Of a DNA stretch of 64,000 nucleotides, positions 32,425 through 41,506 are shown in pieces. Origin of the DNA: Pseudomonas extremorientalis (lineage in GTDB: Bacteria > Pseudomonadota > Gammaproteobacteria > Pseudomonadales > Pseudomonadaceae). The first letter of the stretch is position 1; each line of letters opens with the position of its first letter. A program made the translations under genes and the position numbers. The DNA is taken from assembly GCF_001870465.1 (NCBI RefSeq), contig NZ_MDGK01000047.1, positions 1 through 64,000 of the forward strand, read 5' to 3'. Under the pieces are notes generated by a model. It searched no databases. It saw only the letters and a list, made by a program, of their open reading frames with translations, and had not been told where the DNA came from.

Positions 32425-35400
32425 ATGACTTCAATCACAGACACCTCAGATTCGCCACTACTGCCACGCTTTTATTCCACCGCCACCCTGATCACTCAGT
32501 TGTCCACTGGCCCTGCGTTTAGGGAGGTGGCCGCCGCCTTGCTGCGACGTGAGCTCAAAGCGCGCTACCCCCAATTGGATATAGACCCCAATAGCACGAT
32601 GGTTGGCACGCCGGTTTGGGACGTCGTCGGTGATCAAGTCGTGGCCAAGCCTCCCCAGTACCAGGCACTCGCCGACGTCCTGGCCAAACAGGCCGTACTC
32701 GGCGTACCGACGATCTATATCGAGGGGGAACACTTTCTCACCCGGCTGCCAATCGTTGAGCCAGCGGTGCACCTGCAGGTACGCATCGAAGAAATCGCCA
32801 ACATTATCAATTTGCTGGCGCCAGTGATGATCACAGGCTTCCAGGAGCAACAGGCAGAATACTGGAACATGTCCGAGAACGGTTCAGCGCCCCATTGGCA
32901 GCAACTGTCCAGCGCCCTTCGCAGCTTTTGGAATGTCGAGACGGTGGACGGTTGGACGCATGAGGATTGCGTCATGGCGCGCAGCCTGTATGCCGCCCCG
33001 GATCCGGATGTCCGCAAACGCAATGATCCCTATGCGTCCCGTGCCTGTCTGGTGGACATTTTTCTGATCGACGACGACGGCAAAGCCACCCACCTCAATG
33101 ACAGCCTGATCGCCGTACTGGTCGGCAGACAAAACGGCCAAGAGGTGCTGCTGACCTATTCGCCAGGGCACGGCTATGAAAAATTCAACTCGATCGAGGC
33201 CTTGGGAGCCGCGTTGGAGAATTACCTGCCAGACCGTGCGCTGGGCAAGAAAATCGATTGGCGCCTGTTCGAGCCCGACGGCAACTTTTTCGACCAGCAA
33301 GCCTGCATCTTGATCTCCATTCAAATCGACGCCATCGGCGCCATCCGCTTTACGGACACGACGCTACAGCTGCCCGGTTCCGTCACGGCCCCTGCCGGCA
33401 ATGACCAGCCCCGGCGCTCCCCTGGCCTCGACTGGTTCAGGGACGCCTTGCCCGATTGGCTCAGCGAGGCTTCCAGCCCGGAACAGGACGCCTATGGCCG
33501 CCACCTCAAAGACCTGGCAGCACTGCATAGCCTGAACGAGGGCCACGCCTACGACGACGGCATTGCCCCCATCGAGCAATACGCACTCGATGCGCTGAAA
33601 GCGCAGATGAACAAAGACCACAAAGACGCCAAGCATCTGGCCTTGGACAAGATCGACATCGTGGTCCAGAGCCCTGTCATCTGGGGTACGTTCACGGTGC
33701 CCGGACAAACCGTGACCACCACGTTCAGCCTGGCGCAACTGGCCCTGCAAAACCTGATCGCCCTGCCGTTGGGCAACAAGACCCTACGCAGAAGCAACGG
33801 CGGCACAATTCCCGAGTGGCTCACCGTCGGCTACCTGGAAACCCTGATTACCCGCATCGACATCGGCAGCGCCTACCCGGCGTTGATCAAAAGCAAACTG
33901 CTGGATGACCCGATAGAGTCGTCGCGACGTGAGAAGCTCTACACCAGCCATCTACGCATTCAGCTACCGCTGTTGGCGCTGCACTACAAACTCAATCAAA
34001 AAGGGGGCATCGACGAACGCGGATACCGTTATGTGACGGCCGTGATGCAGGACAACGCAGCGGATCGCACAGTGGAGGGCAATACTATCGTCATACGGCC
34101 GTTGGCCTTTCTGACGAAAAACGGCAACGGCAAACCGAACACCGTCGCGAACATGTTTGTGATCGGTCCCGCCGATCTGCAGGCCGGGCCCTGCTTACTT
34201 TACCGTCCACTGCTCGACGAGCCCCTGAGCCAATACCCATCTCCCGCCAATCTGATCTACGCGATCCAGCAATCCCCGAGCCTGCGCGAATCGGTGCTCG
34301 CCTGGTTGCCGGATAGCGTGCGCACGGATTACAGCCGGTATGTGTTTCCAGGCACCTTACCGTCGCCCTGGTCGGTGGTGGATTTCCTGGTAGAACCGGC
34401 CAAAGTGCTGAGCCTGAGCGGCCCGCTGCTGCTGGGCGAGGAAACCCTCAATGGCGATAGGCTCGCCACCCTGTTCAAGGCCAACGCCAATGCACTGGTG
34501 ACATTGGCCGATCGTCAGTCGGTCTCCAACGCGGATGCGCGCTGGGCTACCTTGGAGCGCACCGGCTGGCTGATATTCAACGCAGCCTTGCCGTTCCTCG
34601 GGCGCACGGCCGGGGTGGCGGCATGGATCTGGCAAATAATGGACCAACTGCAAGAAGTGGTCGACGCCGAAGAAGACCCACAACACCGCTCACGCTTGGG
34701 CGCCATCACTGACCTGCTGCTCAACCTGGGCATGGCCGTCACGCTGCACAGCGTGACCCGACAATCCAAACCATCGCGGCCTATCGCCCAGCAACCCATC
34801 CCGATCAAGCCAGCGCCGGAAAAAAGACCGGCGACCACGATTCGCAAGATCCCAGATGTCAAAATTTCTGAGATCCCTTCGGATCGCTCACAACCGTTGC
34901 ACACCAGCGGCGCCACCCATCGTGGTGGATCACACCTGGCCGCGCTCCTGGACAGCTACAAAGTCGAAAAGCCCAGCAACCTTGGCGCGCCGATCAGCGA
35001 ACGCGGCCCAAACCAGCATCTCTATAAGCTCGCCGACAAACTCTATGCGCCCGTGGGCAATCGTTGGTATCAAGTGATCGTTGATGAAAGTGGCAACGTC
35101 ATCATCGTCGACTCGAAACAATTGTCCCGCCTCGGCCCTTTGCTGGTCAGCAATCGCCAAGGTAACTGGTTTATCGACACACGCCTGCGCCTGCGTGGTG
35201 GGGGACCCACATTGAAGGCACGGATAGCCAAGGCCCTGGCCGAAGAGCGTGCTCAACGCCTGCGTCGCCAACTGAGTGACTTCGAAAAAACCAAGAAAGA
35301 CGCCCAGGCCGAGCTGCAAAAAGCTTATGAGGCCATGACTCAGGGCACTGCCGACACCGCAGAGACACGCCGACAAAACTACTTGCAGACCTTGGTCGCT

Positions 35401-37017
35401 CAACGCGACAACTACGAAACCGTGCTGCAACAGCTCAAGCAGTTGAATGTCTTCGCGCCGTCAGCGGACTACGCCACCAAAGCCATCTCCTACCTCAAGG
35501 TGCAGATTGAATTCACTTACGCGGGCATCCGCGAGGCTCTCACCCGCTTTGCCCCGATGATGCGCAAGGTACTGGACCAACTCCATAGCCCAACGAGCCA
35601 ACGGCCCTTTGACGACGCGCGCCAGATGATCGACCTGACCCAGGACATGCTCGACCGCCTTGACTACATGAACACCCGCTTCGATGAACTCAGGCAACTG
35701 TCCAAGGAAGGCTTCACGTTGATCCGCGACACTAAAAGCACATTGCCGCATTACCCCCGCGAACACCTCACGGCCCTGCAGGTCACCCTCACTCGCCACC
35801 TGTGCCTGGCGGAGGATACGCTGGCCTCCGCCCCAGAGGCCTGGTCAACCATCGACTCGATCGTCGACACCGCCGATATCGCCATTCAATGCCTGACCGA
35901 TACGTTGAAAGAGCGCAGCGAGTCGCGCCTCGACGAACGTATCGGCACACTGGGCAGCCTGGTCGGCCAGTTCCAGGTCATCGGGGAACGCCTGAGTGAC
36001 TTTGCCGAACGCTATACAGCGCATACGCAACCGACTCGGATACAGGGTCTGCGCGACCAGCTCAAGGCGTTCAGCCGGGAGGCCACACAGAACCTGGCGC
36101 TGTTGAGTGTCGAAAGAGATGCCCTCAGGCTGCGTCCTATCCCGCCACCATTGCCACCACGGCCAAACAGCCAATTCATCCGCACGCGCTACGAGGGTAT
36201 CCGCATCGGCGAACCTCGCCTGTCGCCCACCGGGGAGCAAACCGACCTGGTGGATATCCGCTCGCCGATCACCCAAAAGATCATTGCCACCTATCATCAG
36301 AAATCCCCGGGGGTGTGGGTTGAGCGCGTCCAGACGTCGACAGAGCCGGCAGCTACCCTCGATATTCAGGCCGCCGTCCGCGAAGGCCAGGCCTTGCTGG
36401 ACACGCTGCCTGAGTTCCTGCGCCAGGCAGATGTCCGGGCCAACCAGGAGGAGCGCACAACCTTAGGCATCGAAAACCTCTATCACCAGCAAGCCTTGCG
36501 CCTGGAACGCGCCAGCGAAGCCATCGACCAGGCCTTGACCCAAGGAAACATCACCGAAAACGTCAATCAACCGGCCAGTGCCGTCAACAAAGCGCTCGAT
36601 ACGGCTATTGCTCAGCTATACCGACGCAGCCGCGAACACCTGCTCAGGCTGCACAAGACGCAGGCACCAACGATCGAGAATGTCGAGTGGCTGCTCAATC
36701 ACAATGAAATCAAGATCAAGAAGACAATCACCCGACGCAAACTCAAAAGTCCCCGGCCCGACTACCTCGATGAGTACAGCATCGTCGAACGCAGCTCCGG
36801 CAAGCCGCTGTGGTATGCGCACTTCCACTACAGCGCCTCCTGGACACCGGCCAAGTACTACATCGCCGCACGTTTGAAAACCCCGGCCGAGCAGCTCAAG
36901 GGACTGGCCGCCGACACCACCGTAGGCCTGAGCGAAGCCCAAAGGATTGACTACTACCTCAGCGAGATCAGCCTGAAGCAGGCCGACCGACTGTTTTTCG
37001 AAAAGAAGGAGGCCTGA
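32425..37017 (+). CDS. Large DUF6543/dermonecrotic-toxin-like protein
   Basis: The product has 1530 residues and no signal peptide. The first half (to about 800) resembles the DUF6543 'dermonecrotic toxin N-terminal' proteins of Pseudomonas: DWFRDALPDWLSEASSPEQD, AYDDGIAPIEQYALDALKAQ, YTSHLRIQLPLLALHYKLNQ, GGIDERGYRYVT and LADRQSVSNADARWATLERT. A hydrophobic stretch follows near 720-740 (LIFNAALPFLGRTAGVAAWI). The second half is charged and helical, with coiled-coil-like segments near 930-1010 and 1060-1110, and a proline run PIPPPLPPRP near 1240. It stands alone after the polyamine genes. Activity is unknown; the toxin label rests on family name and size only. Confidence 0.7.
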   Translation: MTSITDTSDSPLLPRFYSTATLITQLSTGPAFREVAAALLRRELKARYPQLDIDPNSTMVGTPVWDVVGDQVVAKPPQYQALADVLAKQAVLGVPTIYIEGEHFLTRLPIVEPAVHLQVRIEEIANIINLLAPVMITGFQEQQAEYWNMSENGSAPHWQQLSSALRSFWNVETVDGWTHEDCVMARSLYAAPDPDVRKRNDPYASRACLVDIFLIDDDGKATHLNDSLIAVLVGRQNGQEVLLTYSPGHGYEKFNSIEALGAALENYLPDRALGKKIDWRLFEPDGNFFDQQACILISIQIDAIGAIRFTDTTLQLPGSVTAPAGNDQPRRSPGLDWFRDALPDWLSEASSPEQDAYGRHLKDLAALHSLNEGHAYDDGIAPIEQYALDALKAQMNKDHKDAKHLALDKIDIVVQSPVIWGTFTVPGQTVTTTFSLAQLALQNLIALPLGNKTLRRSNGGTIPEWLTVGYLETLITRIDIGSAYPALIKSKLLDDPIESSRREKLYTSHLRIQLPLLALHYKLNQKGGIDERGYRYVTAVMQDNAADRTVEGNTIVIRPLAFLTKNGNGKPNTVANMFVIGPADLQAGPCLLYRPLLDEPLSQYPSPANLIYAIQQSPSLRESVLAWLPDSVRTDYSRYVFPGTLPSPWSVVDFLVEPAKVLSLSGPLLLGEETLNGDRLATLFKANANALVTLADRQSVSNADARWATLERTGWLIFNAALPFLGRTAGVAAWIWQIMDQLQEVVDAEEDPQHRSRLGAITDLLLNLGMAVTLHSVTRQSKPSRPIAQQPIPIKPAPEKRPATTIRKIPDVKISEIPSDRSQPLHTSGATHRGGSHLAALLDSYKVEKPSNLGAPISERGPNQHLYKLADKLYAPVGNRWYQVIVDESGNVIIVDSKQLSRLGPLLVSNRQGNWFIDTRLRLRGGGPTLKARIAKALAEERAQRLRRQLSDFEKTKKDAQAELQKAYEAMTQGTADTAETRRQNYLQTLVAQRDNYETVLQQLKQLNVFAPSADYATKAISYLKVQIEFTYAGIREALTRFAPMMRKVLDQLHSPTSQRPFDDARQMIDLTQDMLDRLDYMNTRFDELRQLSKEGFTLIRDTKSTLPHYPREHLTALQVTLTRHLCLAEDTLASAPEAWSTIDSIVDTADIAIQCLTDTLKERSESRLDERIGTLGSLVGQFQVIGERLSDFAERYTAHTQPTRIQGLRDQLKAFSREATQNLALLSVERDALRLRPIPPPLPPRPNSQFIRTRYEGIRIGEPRLSPTGEQTDLVDIRSPITQKIIATYHQKSPGVWVERVQTSTEPAATLDIQAAVREGQALLDTLPEFLRQADVRANQEERTTLGIENLYHQQALRLERASEAIDQALTQGNITENVNQPASAVNKALDTAIAQLYRRSREHLLRLHKTQAPTIENVEWLLNHNEIKIKKTITRRKLKSPRPDYLDEYSIVERSSGKPLWYAHFHYSASWTPAKYYIAARLKTPAEQLKGLAADTTVGLSEAQRIDYYLSEISLKQADRLFFEKKEA

Positions 37018-37082
37018 GTCGACGCCTTCTGCCTCTATTTATCTACCGTCCGGGTCACTCCTCCTGTCACTACCGTGCGCGC

Positions 37083-38627
37083 TTAGTCAACGACCTGCCA
37101 CGCTGCGCGCAGGCGCTGCAATGCCAGGGCGATGGCGTGCTCGGGTACCGCAGCAAATCCCAGCACGAGGCCGGCGCGCTGGTTCACTGGCGTGCTCGAT
37201 TGCGCCAGCCAGTAACTGCTCAAACCGTTGACCTCGACCTCCACGGCCCGTGCCTGCGCAAGCAGTCGCTGTTCCCGAGCCAGGCTGGCGACCCGTACGG
37301 TCAGGTGCAGCCCTGCGCTGACAGGGGGTAACTCACCCACACCCGCCAGCCCCTTTGGCCAGCCGGCCAACAAAGCATTGCGCCGACTCAACGCAGCACG
37401 GCGCATGCGCCGGATATGCCGCTGGAAATGCCCCGCAGCCATGAACTCGGCCATTACCGCCTGGGTGCTGACTTCGGAGTGGCGCATGTCGACAGCACGG
37501 CGCCGGGCGAACGCCTCCACCAGGGCCGGCGGCAACACCAGGTAGCCCAGGCGCAACGCCGGAAAAGCCACCTTGCCGAAGGTGCCGACATAGAGCACGC
37601 GCCCACTGCGATCCAGCGCGGCCAGGGGCGACAACGGTGCACCGCTGTAGCGGTACTCGCCGTCGTAGTCGTCCTCGATGATCCAACCGCCCGTTCGCTC
37701 GGCCCAGGCCAGCAGTTCCAGGCGGCGCGCCAGGCTCATGACCACACCCAGCGGATACTGGTGGGAAGGCGTGACGTAAGCCACCCGACAATCCTCCAGG
37801 GTATTGAGCACTTGGCAATCAATACCCTCGCCATCCACCGGCACGCCATGCAATTTCCCGCCCGCCAGGGCGAACGCATGCCCGGCCGCGCGATAGCCGG
37901 GGTTTTCCACCGCCACGCCGTCCCCAGGCTCCACCAGCAACTGTGCACAAAGGCTGATTGCCTGCTGCGCGCCGCTGGTGATCACTATTTGTTCAGCCGT
38001 GCACTGCATGCCTCGTGAGCTGCGCAAGTAGGCGGCAATCAGGCCACGCAGGCGGCCGTCGCCCGCGGGGTCGCCGTAGCAGAGCAGCTCCAGGTCCGGC
38101 TTGCGCCAGAAGGCCCCGTTCAGCTTGGCCCAGACCTCGAACGGGAACAGATCGAAGGCTGGCACACCCACGCGAAATGCCCGTGGCGGCCCCACTGGCG
38201 GCAGAGACAGGTGATTGGTTTTGATCCGTGCCAAGCCCACGCTGTGGGTAACTTCACTGTCCAGGACTTCGGGCAAATCTGCCCATTTTGTGGGTAAGTC
38301 TGGGGATAAGGCTGTTGAAAACCCTGTGGATACTTTTGTGGATAGTTTTTTGGCGGTGGGCAATTGGGCGACATAGGTGCCATCGCCAACCCGGCTTTCA
38401 ATAAACCCCTCCGCATACAACTGATCGTAGGCGCGTACCACGCTGTTGCGGGAAATCGACAACGCCGTCGCCAGGTCACGGGTGGCGGGAAGACGCGTCC
38501 CGCTGACCAACCGACCGTCCAGCACCCGCTGGCGCAGGGCGTCATACAGCTGGCGCGTCAGGCCTTGGCGGCGATCCAGTTCAATACCAGCGGGGTTGAA
38601 CGACAGGGGCGGCGAGACAGGCGACAT
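37083..38627 (-). CDS. MocR/PdxR-type regulator (GntR HTH fused to aminotransferase fold)
   Basis: The 514-residue protein has an N-terminal GntR winged helix (residues 18-85; GTRLPATRDLATALSISRNS), a linker of about 55 residues, and a fold-type I PLP domain with VITSGAQQAISLCAQ, ENPGYRAAGHAFALAG, IIEDDYDGEYRY and GTFGKVAFPALRLGY, whose lysine is the PLP-binding one. Such proteins sense PLP or amino acids. It is divergent from the PaiB-like gene with an 87-bp gap and probably controls it. Its linker DNA contains an unusual set of DnaA-box-like nonamers. Confidence 0.9.
   Translation of the reverse strand: MSPVSPPLSFNPAGIELDRRQGLTRQLYDALRQRVLDGRLVSGTRLPATRDLATALSISRNSVVRAYDQLYAEGFIESRVGDGTYVAQLPTAKKLSTKVSTGFSTALSPDLPTKWADLPEVLDSEVTHSVGLARIKTNHLSLPPVGPPRAFRVGVPAFDLFPFEVWAKLNGAFWRKPDLELLCYGDPAGDGRLRGLIAAYLRSSRGMQCTAEQIVITSGAQQAISLCAQLLVEPGDGVAVENPGYRAAGHAFALAGGKLHGVPVDGEGIDCQVLNTLEDCRVAYVTPSHQYPLGVVMSLARRLELLAWAERTGGWIIEDDYDGEYRYSGAPLSPLAALDRSGRVLYVGTFGKVAFPALRLGYLVLPPALVEAFARRRAVDMRHSEVSTQAVMAEFMAAGHFQRHIRRMRRAALSRRNALLAGWPKGLAGVGELPPVSAGLHLTVRVASLAREQRLLAQARAVEVEVNGLSSYWLAQSSTPVNQRAGLVLGFAAVPEHAIALALQRLRAAWQVVD
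38243..38345 (-). other. Cluster of five DnaA-box-like nonamers inside the mocR-type gene
   Basis: On the minus strand the sequence reads CTATCCACA (38345-38337), GTATCCACA (38333-38325), TTATCCCCA (38309-38301), TTACCCACA (38297-38289) and TTACCCACA (38251-38243). Each differs from the DnaA box TTATCCACA by one base and all point the same way. They encode a Ser/Thr/Pro-rich interdomain linker and use TTA leucine codons, rare in this genome. Confidence 0.5.
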
Positions 38628-38714
38628 ATTGGACCTATGAAATGGGTGCCAGATGGCTCTTTCAACGAGCCATTAGCCTGCCTAGGATGCAGGCATTCGC
38701 CAAGGAATTTTTCC

Positions 38715-39356
38715 ATGTACACACCCCGCGCCTTTGCCCTCAACGATTTGCCCGAACTGCAGCAACTGATCCAGCACACCCGCCTGGCGCAGCTGGTGAC
38801 CTTTGGCGAGCAAGGCCTGCAAGCCAGTCACTTGCCCTTGCTGCTCAACCCGGATGAAGGCCCCAACGGCATGCTTTACGGGCACCTGGCCAAAGCCAAT
38901 CCGCAGTGGAAAGACCTGCAGAACGGCAGCGAAGCGCTGGTGATCTTTGCCGGTGCCGAGGCCTACATCAGCCCGGCGTTCTACCCGGCCAAGGCCGAGC
39001 ACGGCAAAGTCGTGCCTACCTGGAACTACATCGCCGTGCACGCTTATGGCAAAGCCGAGGTATTCAACGATGCCGAGCGCTTGCTCGCGGTGGTCACTGC
39101 GCTGACCGATCGCCATGAAGGCGGCCGCGCCCAGCCCTGGAAGGTCAGCGACGCTCCGGCCGATTACATCGACGGCATGCTCAAGGCCATCGTCGGCTTC
39201 GCCCTGCCGATCGAACGCCTGATCGGTAAACGCAAACTCAGCCAGAACCGCAGCGCGGCCGACATGGCCGGCGTTCGTGCTGGCCTGGCAACCAGCGCCG
39301 ATGTGCGCGACCAGACCCTCGCCCGCTTTATTCCCCCCCAAGGAGCCCCAGAATGA
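38715..39356 (+). CDS. PaiB-like FMN-binding protein
   Basis: The 213-residue protein fits the FMN-binding negative regulator family (PaiB): MYTPRAFALNDLPELQQLI, then SHLPLLL, HLAKANPQW, PTWNYIAVHAYG and a C-terminal KRKLSQNRS. The fold is a split barrel that binds FMN. ATG 38715 is chosen because a longer upstream frame overlaps the divergent mocR-type gene. It overlaps the next acetyltransferase by 4 bp, and PaiB often pairs with an acetyltransferase, as in the B. subtilis paiAB operon. Confidence 0.87.
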   Translation: MYTPRAFALNDLPELQQLIQHTRLAQLVTFGEQGLQASHLPLLLNPDEGPNGMLYGHLAKANPQWKDLQNGSEALVIFAGAEAYISPAFYPAKAEHGKVVPTWNYIAVHAYGKAEVFNDAERLLAVVTALTDRHEGGRAQPWKVSDAPADYIDGMLKAIVGFALPIERLIGKRKLSQNRSAADMAGVRAGLATSADVRDQTLARFIPPQGAPE

Positions 39357-39799
39357 GCCCGATCGATATCCGCCAGGTCACCGCCGCCGACCACGCTGCC
39401 TGGCTGCCGCTGTGGCAGGCGTACTTGAAGTTCTATGAAACCGAACTACCGGACGCGGTCAGCCAAAGCACCTGGCAACGCTTGATCGACGCCAGCGAAC
39501 CGACCCACTCGGCCCTGGCCTGGCAGGACGGCAAGGCGGTGGGCATGGTGAACTTCATCTACCATCGCTCCAATTGGAGCATCGAGAATTCCTGCTACCT
39601 TCAGGACTTGCTGGTGGACCCGGCCCAACGTGGCACCGGCGTCGGTCGCAAGCTGATCGAGTTCGTCTACGCCACCGCCAAGGCCGATGGCTGCGCCAAG
39701 GTGCACTGGCTGACCCACGAAACCAATGCCACCGCGATCCAACTCTACGAACGCATCGCCGAACGCCCTGGGTTCATCCAATTTCGCAAAGGTCTTTAA
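39353..39799 (+). CDS. GNAT-family N-acetyltransferase
   Basis: The 148-residue protein is a GNAT enzyme. The acetyl-CoA loop is LQDLLVDPAQRGTGVGRKLI (Q/RxxGxG/A pattern), followed by the usual hydrophobic strand VHWLTHETNATAIQLYERI. The substrate is unknown. ATG 39353 overlaps the TGA of the PaiB-like gene, so the two are coupled; by analogy with PaiA it could acetylate polyamines, but that is inference. Confidence 0.87.
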   Translation: MSPIDIRQVTAADHAAWLPLWQAYLKFYETELPDAVSQSTWQRLIDASEPTHSALAWQDGKAVGMVNFIYHRSNWSIENSCYLQDLLVDPAQRGTGVGRKLIEFVYATAKADGCAKVHWLTHETNATAIQLYERIAERPGFIQFRKGL

Positions 39800-39809
39800 G
39801 GAGCGCAGC

Positions 39810-40490
39810 ATGACTACTTCCCTCGCCGACTGGAAAGGCGCACCGGCCCCTACCGTCACACTGCTTGAAGGACGCTTCATCCGCCTGGAAAAACTCGACC
39901 CTGCACGCCATGGCGACGAGTTGTTCCAAGCCCTCCAGGGCCCCGGCGCCGACCCCAAGCTGTGGGACTACTTGCCATACGGCCCCTTCCCGGAACGTAG
40001 CGCCTTCAATGACTGGCTCAACAACCACGCGTCCCACAGCGACCCGTACTTCTTCTGCGTGGTCGACCGCCAGACCGGCCAGGTACAGGGCCTTCTCAGC
40101 CTGATGTCCATCGTCCCCGCACAGGGCCGCATCGAAATCGGCCATGTCACCTTCGGCGCGCCGATGCAGCGTTCGCCGAAAAGCACCGAAGCGGTGTACT
40201 TGCTGGCCAAATACGCGTTCGAACAGGGCTACCGCCGCCTGGAATGGAAGTGCAACAACGCCAACGCCCGCTCCAAGTACGCGGCCGAGCGGTTGGGCTT
40301 CAGCTTTGAAGGAGTGTTCCGCCAGCACATGGTGGTCAAGGGCAGGAACCGCGATACCGCGTGGTACTCGATCATCGACGCAGAATGGTCGGCAATCCAG
40401 GCCGGTTTCGAGGAGTGGCTGTCGGAGGCTAACCAGACCGGTTCAGGGCAGGTGAAAGGCCTGGCGGACTGTCGCCGCCAGGCGCGCTGA
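39810..40490 (+). CDS. RimJ/RimL-type GNAT acetyltransferase
   Basis: The 226-residue protein has the RimL-like layout: VTLLEGRFIRLEKLDPARHG, WDYLPYGPFPERSAFNDWL, EIGHVTFGAPMQRSPKSTEA with the acetyl-CoA segment, and YRRLEWKCNNANARSKYAAE. ATG 39810 follows a GGAG site; an upstream in-frame start would overlap the preceding gene. It is the third gene of a PaiB-GNAT-GNAT operon. Substrate unknown. Confidence 0.87.
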   Translation: MTTSLADWKGAPAPTVTLLEGRFIRLEKLDPARHGDELFQALQGPGADPKLWDYLPYGPFPERSAFNDWLNNHASHSDPYFFCVVDRQTGQVQGLLSLMSIVPAQGRIEIGHVTFGAPMQRSPKSTEAVYLLAKYAFEQGYRRLEWKCNNANARSKYAAERLGFSFEGVFRQHMVVKGRNRDTAWYSIIDAEWSAIQAGFEEWLSEANQTGSGQVKGLADCRRQAR

Positions 40491-40493
40491 GGC

Positions 40494-41393
40494 TTAGCCC
40501 AACTGCCGGGCCAGCACTGCAATGTGCTCCGGCCCGATCCCGCAGCACCCCCCCAGGTGGCTGGCACCCCGTGCTTGCCAGTCGGCAGCCCAGCGCAGGT
40601 AACCTGGCGGGTCGAGATCCTCGCGCAGCGGGTCCAGGCCATCATTGGCGGTGGCCTCCTTGGGTTGCGGCGGGAACGCGTTGGCATAGGCGCCGACCTG
40701 GATCGTCACCCCGAGGCGTTCGAACGTCTGGCAGGACGCGTCGATAGCCGCGCCGATCACTTCGGGCTGGCTGCAATTGAACAGCAGCACTTGCACGCCC
40801 AGTTGCGAAGCCGCTTCGGCCGCTTCAGCCACCGGTTCGCCGGAACGCAGGCGGGGAATCTCGTCAGTGTCTTCATCCTTGAGGGTAAACGACAGCCAGA
40901 ACGGCTTACCGTCCTTGGGCAGGCCGGCGTGGATAGCACGTGCCTCGGCAATCGAGCTCTGAGTTTCCGCCAGCCACAGGTCGACATGGGGCGACAGGCC
41001 TTGCACCAGTGGGGTCAGCAATTCAGACACGCGCTGCGGTTCGAACAGGTCAGGGCGGTACGAACCAAACAACGGCGGCAGCGAACCGGCGACCAATACG
41101 GCTTTGCCCGAGGCCTCTACGGCACGGCGTGCCAATTCCCCGGCGAGTGCGGCCAACGCCTGGCCCTCTGCGGCAAAGCGCGCTTCTCCGATGTGAAACG
41201 GCACCACGGCATAGCTGTTGCTGGTGATGACGGTCGCACCGCTCTGGATATACGCCGCGTGTACCGCTTCCACCGCCTGCGGTGCTTCACTCAGTGCCAG
41301 TGCTGACCACTCCGGCTGCCGGAACGGCGCGCCCCGGCGTTGCAGTTCACGGCCCATGCCGCCATCAAGGATTACTGTGCGTGCCTTACCCAT
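40494..41393 (-). CDS. mmuM: Homocysteine S-methyltransferase
   Basis: The 299-residue enzyme moves a methyl group, usually from S-methylmethionine, to homocysteine. Its Zn-binding cysteines are visible: NCSQPEVIGAAI near residue 208 and HLGGCCGIGPEHIAVLARQL at the end. The N-terminal VILDGGMGRELQRRGAPF and VITSNSYAV also match. ATG 41393 has AAAAGG just upstream; an alternative ATG at 41408 lies inside a palindrome. It diverges from the ABC importer genes at 41507. Its stop is 3 bp from that of the convergent acetyltransferase. Confidence 0.9.
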   Translation of the reverse strand: MGKARTVILDGGMGRELQRRGAPFRQPEWSALALSEAPQAVEAVHAAYIQSGATVITSNSYAVVPFHIGEARFAAEGQALAALAGELARRAVEASGKAVLVAGSLPPLFGSYRPDLFEPQRVSELLTPLVQGLSPHVDLWLAETQSSIAEARAIHAGLPKDGKPFWLSFTLKDEDTDEIPRLRSGEPVAEAAEAASQLGVQVLLFNCSQPEVIGAAIDASCQTFERLGVTIQVGAYANAFPPQPKEATANDGLDPLREDLDPPGYLRWAADWQARGASHLGGCCGIGPEHIAVLARQLG

Positions 41394-41405
41394 ATGCCTT
41401 TTACT

Positions 41406-41417
41406 CATAAGCTTATG
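41406..41417. promoter_or_regulatory. Palindrome CATAAGCTTATG in the mmuM-importer gap
   Basis: A perfect 12-bp palindrome lies 13 bp from the chosen mmuM start, within an AT-rich divergent promoter region (41394-41506). It is a candidate operator for a sulphur or amino-acid regulator; none is encoded next to it. Confidence 0.4.
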
Positions 41418-41506
41418 AAAATAACTCACTATGAGAGCCGTTCTTATAACTATTTAATACGCAGCATTCGGTTATTAACAACCTCTTTTTTATTCAGGTG
41501 TCGATT

